A stretch of DNA of 64,000 bases from Candidatus Cloacimonas sp. (lineage in GTDB: Bacteria > Cloacimonadota > Cloacimonadia > Cloacimonadales > Cloacimonadaceae). The DNA lies in contig DAONFA010000003.1 of NCBI GenBank assembly GCA_035403355.1, positions 1 through 64,000 on the forward strand, read 5' to 3'. The position numbers and the translations under genes are program-made. This document shows positions 7,389-15,659 of the stretch, in pieces. Positions within the stretch are counted from its first letter, which is position 1. Every line of letters starts with the position of its first letter. The notes under the pieces were generated by a model. That model made no database searches and was not told the origin of the DNA. It worked only from the letters and a program-made list of their open reading frames with translations.

Positions 7389-9173
7389 TTATCCGTGTTT
7401 ATGGGTAAGCTCTGAAGTAACTTGCCCATTGAATACAGAGCGTTTAAAGTAATGCGTATGTAATAGTTTAAGGGCAAGTTTGGAATTGGGTTCACCCAAG
7501 AACTGCTCATACACCTTTAGAACTTCAGGATTATGATGTGACATTCTGACAGGTAAATTGCGGTCTTCTTCATATAAAGCTAAACCTCTTCTGGCTCTGG
7601 AAGCAATATCATTGCCATAAGGTTGACCACCGCCACCAACACAACCACCCGGGCAAGCCATAATTTCAATAAAATGCCAGGGGGATTCACCTTTGGTAGC
7701 AAGACCTTCTCTAACTCTATCCAAAACTTTACGCGCATTGGAAAGTCCGTGAGCGACTGCTACATTAACTTTACCAAAACCGGGAATATCAACTGAAGCT
7801 TCTTTAACTCCTTCCAGTCCACGCACTGCTGTAATATCCACATTTTGTAAATCAGTTTGCGTAACCAGAAAATAAGCACTACGAATTGCAGCTTCCATAA
7901 CTCCACCTGTGGCTCCAAAAATGGTTCCGGCACCGGTATAAAAACTCATACCTTCATCCGGTTCTTCATCCGGTAAGTTGGCAAAATCAATTCCCGCTTC
8001 TTTAATCATCCGAATAAATTCCCGCGTAGTTAAAACATAATCGGTATCCTGAAAACCGCTATCACTTAATTCCGGACGCCGGGCTTCAAATTTCTTGGCT
8101 GTGCAAGGCATAATAGCAACCGAAACAATATTAGCAGGATCAATTCCTTTTTCCTGAGCATAATAGGTTTTGGAAAGCACTCCAAACATACTCATCGGAG
8201 ATTTTGCGGTAGAAACACAATCAGCTAAATCGGGATAGTAGGTCTCCATAAATTTAATCCAACCGGGAGAACAGGATGTAATAAGCGGTTTCTTTTCTCC
8301 TGCTTTCAATTTTGTAACGCATTCCGTGCCTTCTTCCATAATAGTTAAATCGGCAGTAAAATTGGTATCCATAACCGAATCAAAACCTATTTTTCGCAGG
8401 GCTGCATACATCTTTTTAGGAGTTACGCTACCAAAGGGCATTCCAAATTCTTCACCTAAAGAAACACGAATGGAAGGTGCTTCCTGAACTATCACATGCT
8501 TAGCAGGGTCTAAAATAGCTTCCCAAACGGCATCCAGTTCATTTCTTTCGTGCAAGGCACCGGTTGGACAATAGACAGTGCACTGACCACAATTTACGCA
8601 AGGGCTATTTGCCATCCCGTTACTGAAAGCAGTATCAATATGTGCATCAATACCCCGCTCAGCAAAAGTTAAAGCATAAACAGTTTGCACTTCGTTACAA
8701 ACAGTTATGCAACGGCCACATCCGATACATTTATTAGTATCCCGGATAATGGATAAGCTAGATTCATCCGCCGGTTTTTTCACTAAGATATTAGGTAAGG
8801 CATCGGAATCCACTCCCAGGTTATTTGCCAGGGTCTGCAGTTCGCATTTATTATTGGCAGCGCAGCTGGGGCAGGTTACATCGTGATTGGAAAGAATCAT
8901 TTCCACTACCGTTTTTCGGTAGGAACGCAGTTTTTGCGAATTGGTTACAATTTTCATTCCTTCTCCAACTGGAGTGCAACAGGCACGTTTGGGTGTAGGA
9001 TTTCCTGCAATTTCCACAACGCAGACCCCGCAATTTCCAGTTGGGGGTAAATCGGGGTGATAGCATAAACGGGGAATATAAATTCCGAATTTATCCGCGG
9101 CTTCTATAATGGTCATTGTATCCGGAACTTCCAGATGCTGACCATCTATAAAGACATTTACAGTTTTAGCCAT
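7389..9173 (-). CDS. hydA: [FeFe]-hydrogenase catalytic subunit HydA
   Basis: Reversible H2 formation; the likely catalytic subunit of an NADH/ferredoxin-dependent (electron-bifurcating type) complex. Domain order: N-terminal [2Fe-2S] domain (CYHPDLPPTGNCGVC...CC), His-Cys cluster (HDVTCPSCAANNKC), two [4Fe-4S] motifs (CIGCGRCITVC, CVNCGQCTVYC), then the H-cluster domain. H-cluster motif 1 is TSCSPGW (Cys301, Ser302), motif 2 is MPCTAKKFE (Cys357), motif 3 is ACPGGCVGGGGQP (Cys507, Cys511). Motif 1 has Ser where TSCCPxW has its second Cys. A small-subunit-like tail ends the protein. A GAGGA ribosome-binding site precedes the ATG. It is the last gene of the operon. Confidence 0.95.
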   Translation of the reverse strand: MAKTVNVFIDGQHLEVPDTMTIIEAADKFGIYIPRLCYHPDLPPTGNCGVCVVEIAGNPTPKRACCTPVGEGMKIVTNSQKLRSYRKTVVEMILSNHDVTCPSCAANNKCELQTLANNLGVDSDALPNILVKKPADESSLSIIRDTNKCIGCGRCITVCNEVQTVYALTFAERGIDAHIDTAFSNGMANSPCVNCGQCTVYCPTGALHERNELDAVWEAILDPAKHVIVQEAPSIRVSLGEEFGMPFGSVTPKKMYAALRKIGFDSVMDTNFTADLTIMEEGTECVTKLKAGEKKPLITSCSPGWIKFMETYYPDLADCVSTAKSPMSMFGVLSKTYYAQEKGIDPANIVSVAIMPCTAKKFEARRPELSDSGFQDTDYVLTTREFIRMIKEAGIDFANLPDEEPDEGMSFYTGAGTIFGATGGVMEAAIRSAYFLVTQTDLQNVDITAVRGLEGVKEASVDIPGFGKVNVAVAHGLSNARKVLDRVREGLATKGESPWHFIEIMACPGGCVGGGGQPYGNDIASRARRGLALYEEDRNLPVRMSHHNPEVLKVYEQFLGEPNSKLALKLLHTHYFKRSVFNGQVTSELTHKHG

Positions 9174-9194
9174 AATATCATTCCTCTTATTTTC

Positions 9195-10757
9195 TTACTT
9201 TTTAGTTATTTCAATGAATTCATCGGTAAAATTCTCAATCGCACTGCGGATAGCCATAATTGGCGATTGACCTAACGCACAGAAAGATGTTTGCTGCATA
9301 GTTTCAGCTATGTTTAGCATTAAATTCACATCTTCCATAGTCCCGTTTCCTTTGCGGATTTTGGAAATAAGCCGATAAAGCTGTTCCGTTCCATTTTTAC
9401 AGGGAGAACATTTTCCACAGGATTCATGCCGGAAGAAACGCAGAATGCTCCAAAGCAAATCTACAATACTTTGGTGTTCGTTGAGAACTAAGATAGCTCC
9501 GCTGCCTAAAACAGCAGCATATTGATTCAAGCTGGAAAAATCCATTTTTACATCTAAAAGGCGATCGGGCAAAATAACTCCTGCCGCTCCACCAACTAAA
9601 GCTGCTTTGAACCTAAAACCTTTTTTCATTCCGCCTGCATAGTCATTGATGATAGTTCTTAAAGTTGTTCCCATATCCACTTCACAAAGACCAGGATAGG
9701 AAACATCTCCAAGAATAGTATAGACCTTGGTCCCAGGGCATTCTTTAGTTCCATATTTAAGATATTCATCCGCACCCTTGGCAATAATGAAAGGCACATT
9801 TGCCAAGGTCTCTACATTGTTTACCACTGTAGGTGCCTTCCAAAGTCCTTCCACTCCTGGAAAAGGTGGTTTCCAACGCGGGTTTCCTCTATTTCCTTCC
9901 AGGGATTCAATCAGAGCTGTTTCTTCTCCGCAAACATAAGCACCGGCACCTATTTTCAATTCAATATCCAAGTTAAAACCGCTGTCAAAGATGTTTTTGC
10001 CTAATATGCCATATTCATAATCCTGTTTAATTGCCTTTTCCAGACGCGCTATACAAAGTTTATATTCGCCTCTAATATAGATATATGCTTTACTGGCACC
10101 AACCGCGCGAGCGCAAAGCATAATTCCTTCCAGCAACTGGTGCGGGTCTCCTTCCATAATTAACCGGTCTTTAAATGTTCCGGGTTCGCCTTCATCGGCA
10201 TTAACAACTACATATTTTTGAGGAGCATTCAGAACAGAAGTAAAACCCCATTTCACACCTGCAGGAAAGGCAGCTCCGCCTCTTCCTTTTAAACCCGCTT
10301 TTTTCACTTCGGCAATAACATCGTTGGGTTGCATTTGCGTTAATGCTTTTTCCAGAGCTTCATAACCACCTGCGCCAATATAATCGTCAATATTTTCAGG
10401 GTCTATAATGCCGGAATTGCGTAAAACAATGCGGTTTTCGTAATTGAACTTAGGGCTGAACTTTTCTGCCCCTTCCAGCATCAGGCGTTTTACAGGGCGT
10501 CCTTTCAAAAAATGTTCCTGCACAAGCTCCGGAATATCTTCACTCTTAACTTCTGCATAATTAATGTTCTCGGGATATACAGTTAAGCATATTCCTTTGC
10601 CAAAAAAGCCCAGAGGACCGGTTTCCAAAATGTTTATTTCTTCCGCTAAATCATTTTTGGCTAATTCATTGCGGAGAGCAGAAATAAAATCCTGAACGCC
10701 AGCTGCAAGGGATGCCTCATTAATAGAGACAAGGATGTGACTGCGATAGAATTTCAT
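9195..10757 (-). CDS. NuoF-type NADH-binding subunit, second copy
   Basis: An FMN- and NADH-binding diaphorase subunit. The N-terminal thioredoxin-like domain (residues about 1-95) aligns with that of the HydB-type protein at 11225-13099 (shared HFLKGRPVKRLML) but lacks all four cluster cysteines. The NADH/FMN domain has GLKGRGGAAFPAGVKW and NADEGEPGTFKDR, wording typical of complex I NuoF. The [4Fe-4S] motif SCGKCSPCKNGT is present, with a downstream Cys in FCALGQ. The C-terminal double ferredoxin module of HydB is absent. Its start abuts the upstream NuoE-like stop. Probably a second diaphorase module feeding HydA. Confidence 0.88.
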   Translation of the reverse strand: MKFYRSHILVSINEASLAAGVQDFISALRNELAKNDLAEEINILETGPLGFFGKGICLTVYPENINYAEVKSEDIPELVQEHFLKGRPVKRLMLEGAEKFSPKFNYENRIVLRNSGIIDPENIDDYIGAGGYEALEKALTQMQPNDVIAEVKKAGLKGRGGAAFPAGVKWGFTSVLNAPQKYVVVNADEGEPGTFKDRLIMEGDPHQLLEGIMLCARAVGASKAYIYIRGEYKLCIARLEKAIKQDYEYGILGKNIFDSGFNLDIELKIGAGAYVCGEETALIESLEGNRGNPRWKPPFPGVEGLWKAPTVVNNVETLANVPFIIAKGADEYLKYGTKECPGTKVYTILGDVSYPGLCEVDMGTTLRTIINDYAGGMKKGFRFKAALVGGAAGVILPDRLLDVKMDFSSLNQYAAVLGSGAILVLNEHQSIVDLLWSILRFFRHESCGKCSPCKNGTEQLYRLISKIRKGNGTMEDVNLMLNIAETMQQTSFCALGQSPIMAIRSAIENFTDEFIEITKK

Positions 10758-11212
10758 TATTTCCTCCCCCTTATTTTAGCTATGATATCTTCCACTTTCT
10801 CTTCTGTTAGGTCGCCGTAAACATCATCATTAATCATCATTACAGGTGCATTTCCACAGACACCCAAACAGGCAGTAAATTCCAGAGTGAATATACCATC
10901 TTTCGTTGTTTCACCAACATTGATACCAAGCAGAATTTTCAGCTTACGCAATATATTATCCGAGCCCTTAAGATAACAGGGCGGTGATTCGCAAAGCCGG
11001 ATAATGTTTTTGCCTCTTGGTTTTGTGCTATACATCGTGTAAAAAGTAAGCACGCCATAGATGTGATTAGCAGGTATCTTAAGATATTCGGCTACAGTAT
11101 CAACTGCCTCAGGAGAAATATAATGCTGAGGGTCTTGATCCTGAATATCATGGAGAATCTGAATCAGATTATCCTTATGGGGAGCATATTTCTGACAAAT
11201 CTCTTTAATCAT
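10757..11212 (-). CDS. NuoE-type [2Fe-2S] subunit, second copy
   Basis: A thioredoxin-fold [2Fe-2S] protein that usually pairs with a NuoF partner. Cluster ligands are visible as C-x4-C (CESPPC) and C-x3-C (CLGVC). The N-terminal helical part ends in IYGVLTFYTMYS, a family signature. At 151 residues it is normal for HydC/NuoE. It lies directly upstream of the second NuoF, with the stop overlapping that start, so the two probably form one heterodimer. Confidence 0.9.
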   Translation of the reverse strand: MIKEICQKYAPHKDNLIQILHDIQDQDPQHYISPEAVDTVAEYLKIPANHIYGVLTFYTMYSTKPRGKNIIRLCESPPCYLKGSDNILRKLKILLGINVGETTKDGIFTLEFTACLGVCGNAPVMMINDDVYGDLTEEKVEDIIAKIRGRK

Positions 11213-11224
11213 AGCTCTTATCCT

Positions 11225-13099
11225 TTATTCTTCTTGATTTTGTTGTTGTAATTTCTCTGCTTCACGCTTTAATTGAACATCGGGATGCATTCCCGGTATT
11301 TTGGAAATGGCTTTCACGGGGCATACATCCATACAGGTTCCGCACTTTATGCAAGGTAGCTGATTGATAGTATATTTCTCTTCCCTGCTGCCTGAAATAC
11401 AGCTGACAGGACATTTACGGGAGCATAAGGAACACCCGATACATTTGTTTTTATCTATCTCATAGTGCATTAAATCGGCACAGACCTTATTAGCACAACT
11501 CTTATCTCTTATGTGAGCTTCATATTCATCACGAAAATAACGAATTGTGGAAAGAACAGGATTGGGAGCCGTTTGTCCTAAACCGCAAAGAGAAAGCTTG
11601 GCAATTGTTTCTCCCAAGCGTTGCAGTTCTTCAATATCGCCTTCTTTTCCATATCCGCTTTCTATGCGTTTCAAAACTTCCTGCATCTGTCTCAAGCCAA
11701 TCTTGCAGGGAGAGCATTTTCCACAAGATTCATCCACGCAAAAATCCATAAAGAACTTGGCAACATTCACCATACACTTTTCTTCGTTCATTACAATCAC
11801 ACCGCCGGAACCCATCATCGCACCACGTTCTTTTAAACTTTCATAATCAATCGGCACATCAAGATGTTGAGTTGTTAAACAGCCGCCGCTGGGACCTCCC
11901 AATTGGACTGCTTTGAATTTATGGTCGCCAATCATACCTCCACCAACATCAAAAATCAGTTCTCTTAAGGTAATTCCCATTGGAACTTCCACAAGACCCG
12001 TATTTCTAATATCTCCTGTTAAGGCAAAAACCTTGGTTCCTTTACTGTTTTCAGTTCCCATAGAGGCAAACCAATCAGCCCCTTGAAGGATAATTGAGGG
12101 TATATTGCCTAAGGTTTCTACATTGTTAACTACAGTAGGTTTTTTGTATAAGCCCCTAACTGCAGGATAGGGAGGTTTGGGTGTAGGATTACCACGCTGG
12201 CCTTCAATGGATTGCATTAAAGCTGTTTCTTCACCACAAACAAAGGCACCTGCTCCAGTTCTAACTTCCGCTTCAAAGCTGAAATCACTGCCAAAGATGT
12301 TATTACCTGTTAAACCGGCTTCTTTTGCTTTGGCAATAGCCAGTTTGATGCGCTTAATGGCTAAAGGATATTCTGCCCGAATATAAAAATATCCGGTTTT
12401 AGCTCCGATAGCATAAGCGGCAATCATCATTCCTTCCAAAACGCGATGGGGATCACCTTCCAGTAAGCTTCTATCCATAAAAGCACCGGGATCGCCTTCA
12501 TCTCCGTTACAGATAAAGTATTTTTCTTCTGCAGGATTATCGTGCACCATTTGCCATTTTAAGTGTGTGGGAAAACCGCCTCCGCCTCTTCCCCTCAATC
12601 CTGATTTTTTGATGATATCAATGGTTTGCTGGGGGGTAAGAGTTGTTAAAACGGTTCCCAATGCTTCATAACCACCGGTAGCGATATATTCTTCAATGCT
12701 TTCCGGGTCTATATATCCGCAATTGGCAAGAGCCACTTTTACTTGTTTTTGATAAAAGGGGATTTCTTTTTGGGTAATAAAGGTTTTTTCTTCTTCATCT
12801 TGAAGCATTAAACGCTTAACGGGACGTCCTTTCAGGAAATGTTCATTCACAATTTCTTCTACATCGTCAGGGGTAACTTTTTTATAGAAGATTCCTTCAG
12901 GATAAACTACCAGCACAGGACCATAATCACAAGGACCCATACAACCGGTTTCAATAATGTTTATTTCGTTGGTCAGCCCCTTAGCTTGCAACACATTATG
13001 AAACTGGTCTTTAATTTTTAAAGCGCCGGAGCTTATACATCCTGACCCACAGCAAATTAATAGGTCAATTCGTTTTAATGACATTCTTTTCCTCCACAA
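11225..13099 (-). CDS. hydB: HydB-type NADH-oxidising hydrogenase subunit
   Basis: The diaphorase subunit of the NAD(H)/ferredoxin-coupled hydrogenase. Domains: N-terminal thioredoxin-like [2Fe-2S] domain (LICCGSGC...TGCMGPC), an FMN/NADH domain (GLRGRGGGGFPTHLKW, NGDEGDPGAFMDR), the NuoF [4Fe-4S] motif (SCGKCSPCKIGL with LCGLGQ), then two C-terminal ferredoxin motifs (CIGCSLCSRKCPVSC, CIKCGTCMDVCPVKA). At 624 residues it matches HydB/HndC-type proteins. It follows the HndB homologue with one base between them and precedes the second NuoE/NuoF pair. Confidence 0.93.
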   Translation of the reverse strand: MWRKRMSLKRIDLLICCGSGCISSGALKIKDQFHNVLQAKGLTNEINIIETGCMGPCDYGPVLVVYPEGIFYKKVTPDDVEEIVNEHFLKGRPVKRLMLQDEEEKTFITQKEIPFYQKQVKVALANCGYIDPESIEEYIATGGYEALGTVLTTLTPQQTIDIIKKSGLRGRGGGGFPTHLKWQMVHDNPAEEKYFICNGDEGDPGAFMDRSLLEGDPHRVLEGMMIAAYAIGAKTGYFYIRAEYPLAIKRIKLAIAKAKEAGLTGNNIFGSDFSFEAEVRTGAGAFVCGEETALMQSIEGQRGNPTPKPPYPAVRGLYKKPTVVNNVETLGNIPSIILQGADWFASMGTENSKGTKVFALTGDIRNTGLVEVPMGITLRELIFDVGGGMIGDHKFKAVQLGGPSGGCLTTQHLDVPIDYESLKERGAMMGSGGVIVMNEEKCMVNVAKFFMDFCVDESCGKCSPCKIGLRQMQEVLKRIESGYGKEGDIEELQRLGETIAKLSLCGLGQTAPNPVLSTIRYFRDEYEAHIRDKSCANKVCADLMHYEIDKNKCIGCSLCSRKCPVSCISGSREEKYTINQLPCIKCGTCMDVCPVKAISKIPGMHPDVQLKREAEKLQQQNQEE

Positions 13100-13465
13100 T
13101 CAGTTGCCGGTAGCGACAACATAATCGGAGACGATTCTGCCATTTACTATGTGCTCTACTACTACTTTTTTTACCTTTTCGGGAGTCATATTTCCGTAGG
13201 TAACTTTGGGTTTGCCTTCTTCAATAACATCCACAACCGGTTCCAGGGAAGAAAGCCCTTTTTCACCGGTTTGAGTAACTAACACATCTGTTAAATTGCG
13301 GTTGGTAATTTCTTCCAGGAAGGTTTTCATTACTTCACGAGCACCCATAGCGATTCCAGATGTACCCATCCCTACCACTATTTTGATGCGTGTGTTTCCG
13401 CCGCGAAGTTTCATCTCTTCCTGAGCTTTTTCACGGATTTTTTTAAGGTCTGCGAGTGTTTTCAT
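13100..13465 (-). CDS. HndB-like thioredoxin-fold protein without cysteines
   Basis: Homologous to the small [2Fe-2S] subunit HndB/HydD of multimeric hydrogenases: VVGMGTSGIAMGAREVM, VTQTGEKGLSSLEPVVDV and VVVEHIVNGRIV match that family's conserved blocks. The entire 121-residue protein contains no cysteine; the family's cluster positions are Ser, Glu or Lys here. It therefore cannot hold a cluster through Cys and is probably a structural or assembly subunit. Its start overlaps the end of the HATPase gene, and hydB follows immediately. Confidence 0.8.
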   Translation of the reverse strand: MKTLADLKKIREKAQEEMKLRGGNTRIKIVVGMGTSGIAMGAREVMKTFLEEITNRNLTDVLVTQTGEKGLSSLEPVVDVIEEGKPKVTYGNMTPEKVKKVVVEHIVNGRIVSDYVVATGN

Positions 13466-14034
13466 CAGACATCCTCCATATTTGTATTTTGTATTCCTTC
13501 TAATAATGATTGATTGATGTATTCAATAACATCAGGATAAGTTAAGGGTATATCACCCAATTCTTCTTTTATAGCTGTGGTATCAAAATAAAAGCTTTTT
13601 TCTATGCCATTTTCGTAACTGATAAGCTTGATGGTAAAATCAACTTCCGGATGTCCTATAATAGCTCCCAGCAGAGTATCTTTCAAATTTCCAAGGGGCA
13701 TTCGGTCAATATGATTCAATTGAAAGTCCACGGTTAAAACAGTTCCGAAACCAGGTTCGCTGGTAATTGTAAAGCTCCCGTTAGCTGCTTCTGCATTCTG
13801 TTTCACTAAAGGTATTCCCAGCCCTACTTTCTTTTCGCGTTCCATTTTGGAAGTATAAAAAGGATCTTCTGCTTTTTTCAGGGTTTGGGAATCCATTCCT
13901 GTGCCATCATCTTCCACAATAAAACGCAAAATGTTGTCCTGCACATTACGAATAATGCGGATTTTGATGTTCTTCGCTTCGGCGCGAACGGAGTTTTCTA
14001 TAATATCCAAGAGGTGTAATGAGATATCTTGCAT
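13465..14034 (-). CDS. Stand-alone histidine-kinase-like ATPase, hydrogenase operon
   Basis: A HATPase_c (GHKL) domain protein of 189 residues with N-box ENSVRAEAKNIKI, G1 box DDGTGMD and G2 box KVGLGIPLVKQNA. There is no phosphorylatable-His dimerisation domain, sensor or transmembrane segment. Such proteins recur in hydrogenase operons of Clostridia and Thermotogae next to HydC and HydD. A regulatory or anti-sigma-like role is plausible but unproven. Confidence 0.78.
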   Translation of the reverse strand: MQDISLHLLDIIENSVRAEAKNIKIRIIRNVQDNILRFIVEDDGTGMDSQTLKKAEDPFYTSKMEREKKVGLGIPLVKQNAEAANGSFTITSEPGFGTVLTVDFQLNHIDRMPLGNLKDTLLGAIIGHPEVDFTIKLISYENGIEKSFYFDTTAIKEELGDIPLTYPDVIEYINQSLLEGIQNTNMEDV

Positions 14035-14047
14035 TCAAGTATCCGGA

Positions 14048-14530
14048 TTATTGATAGCGTTTCAGTATTTCAGCTATTTTATCCTTGCTGTCTATCCTAC
14101 CGTAGGTATCTTCTCCAATAACAAAAACTGGAGCTAAAGAACAAGCACCTACACAGCGGACTGCACTCATCGTAAAAAGACCGTCCTTTGTGGTCTCCCC
14201 CATTTGGATTCCTAATTCATCAGAAAGCATTTGTACCAAATGAGAAGCTCCTTTTACAAAACAGGCAGTTCCCAAACAAACATTGAGGTTATATTTGCCG
14301 TGCGGTGTCATCGTAAAAAAGTTGTAAAAAGTTACTACACCATAAATCTGATTGACAGGAATATTTAGTTCCTGAGCAATAAATTCCTGCACTTCCATCG
14401 GTAAGTAACCGAAAATTTCCTGTGCAGAACGCAGAATTTCAATTAACGGATTGCGGATATTTTTCTTTTCCTCAATCACTTCCTTTAGACGCGTGTAAAG
14501 GTCATTGGGCATCTTAGATGCGGGAGTCAT
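14048..14530 (-). CDS. hydC: HydC/NuoE-type [2Fe-2S] hydrogenase subunit
   Basis: A thioredoxin-fold [2Fe-2S] subunit that pairs with HydB. Ligands are C-x4-C (CLGTAC) and C-x3-C (CVGAC). The family segment IYGVVTFYNFFTMTPHGKY is intact and the length of 160 residues is normal. It lies between the PHP and HATPase genes, and is the first of the structural hydrogenase subunits in the operon. The start has AGGAGA-type ribosome-binding sequence upstream. Confidence 0.9.
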   Translation of the reverse strand: MTPASKMPNDLYTRLKEVIEEKKNIRNPLIEILRSAQEIFGYLPMEVQEFIAQELNIPVNQIYGVVTFYNFFTMTPHGKYNLNVCLGTACFVKGASHLVQMLSDELGIQMGETTKDGLFTMSAVRCVGACSLAPVFVIGEDTYGRIDSKDKIAEILKRYQ

Positions 14531-14559
14531 AACTTCTCCTTATATTTCATTTATTTAAA

Positions 14560-15297
14560 TTATATTTCAATATGTCGTCTGCCAACCCCCTTAGCAGCCA
14601 ATAGCAATTCCTGCGCTAATGGCTTTTCCACAGTTATAGTGCTGAATCCCTTGCCCAGATCACTTAAATAATGAGCATCGGAAGCACGCAATAATGCTCT
14701 ATCCTGAAGCTCGGGATGCTCCTTCAGCCAGCTGTTCACATCCAAACCTGCGCTTATCGCCAAAATCGGGAAATGGGGCTTATCCGGTAGAAAACCAAGC
14801 TGACTTAAAATGCTGTTAACATAGGCATCAATATGAGCTGGAACAACCAGTCCGTTATAGTTTCCAACCTTCTCCACTACGGTATTTAAGTCCCATTGAG
14901 AAGAATTTATCAGAGCGCGTGTTTCCACTCTTAAAATGTTCTCATTTTCGTCAATAACAACTTGATCCCCGAAAAAATCGGGATCATTATCTATGGGTAA
15001 TAAGCTGTTATACAGCTCCACATCAAATTTTTGAGCCGCTATGGGGTCATCAAAATAGGCAAGTAAATGAATTTCTTCCGCACTTTGAATTTCTACTCCC
15101 CAGGTGAATAACAGCTTTTCTTTTTCCGCAACTTTCTGATAGGCAGCACAATTTGCCATACTGTTATGATCCGTAATTGCCAGCCATTGAATACCAAATT
15201 GTTTCAACCTCCGGCTTATTGCCTCAGGGGACATTTCCAGCCCTCCGCAAGGCGATAAAACAGAATGGATATGTAAATCTGCGCGGAGCGATAGCAT
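14560..15297 (-). CDS. PHP-domain phosphoesterase-like protein
   Basis: A polymerase-and-histidinol-phosphatase (PHP) fold metal-dependent hydrolase. The first motif RADLHIHSVLSPCGGLEMSP, the TDHNSM motif and the late ASDAHYLSDLG motif supply the expected His/Asp metal ligands. The substrate is unknown. PHP proteins of this type recur in hydrogenase regulatory clusters beside DRTGG and sensory-hydrogenase genes, so a signalling or nucleotide-phosphatase role is a fair guess. Confidence 0.8.
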   Translation of the reverse strand: MLSLRADLHIHSVLSPCGGLEMSPEAISRRLKQFGIQWLAITDHNSMANCAAYQKVAEKEKLLFTWGVEIQSAEEIHLLAYFDDPIAAQKFDVELYNSLLPIDNDPDFFGDQVVIDENENILRVETRALINSSQWDLNTVVEKVGNYNGLVVPAHIDAYVNSILSQLGFLPDKPHFPILAISAGLDVNSWLKEHPELQDRALLRASDAHYLSDLGKGFSTITVEKPLAQELLLAAKGVGRRHIEI

Positions 15298-15307
15298 CCG
15301 AAAAATC

Positions 15308-15649
15308 TTAAGGATTTAGCAGTTTATACAGAATACCGGCAAGCTCAAAAGTAGGTAATTTGCTTGATATTAGCAAGATGCCTTCTTCAACCGCCTTTTC
15401 AATAATAATGCTTTCGGGCTCGTTGCCTTTAGCAAAAATAATTGCCGGAATACCGGTCATTGAAGCGACAGCTATCACATTCAGATGTTTCATAATGGTT
15501 ATCCAAACCTGTCCTTCTTTTGCCGAACCCATTACATCACTTAGCATATCGCAAACATAGGCACCGTTTATTTCCACTCCCTCCAAAGTTAAAGCAGGAG
15601 TGCAATTAATACCATTTATGGCAGTTACATAATCAGCTAATTTTATCAT
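15308..15649 (-). CDS. DRTGG-domain protein (first of two)
   Basis: A small (113-residue) cytoplasmic protein resembling the DRTGG domain found in phosphotransacetylase-like proteins and in hydrogenase clusters: INGAYVCDMLSDVMGSAKEGQVW, then AVASMTGIPAIIFAKG and EEGILLISSKLPTFELAGILY. It shares its pattern with the 115-residue protein at 17453-17800, suggesting an old duplication. Probably a ligand- or nucleotide-sensing regulator; function unproven. Confidence 0.65.
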   Translation of the reverse strand: MIKLADYVTAINGINCTPALTLEGVEINGAYVCDMLSDVMGSAKEGQVWITIMKHLNVIAVASMTGIPAIIFAKGNEPESIIIEKAVEEGILLISSKLPTFELAGILYKLLNP

Positions 15650-15659
15650 AGTGTCATCC

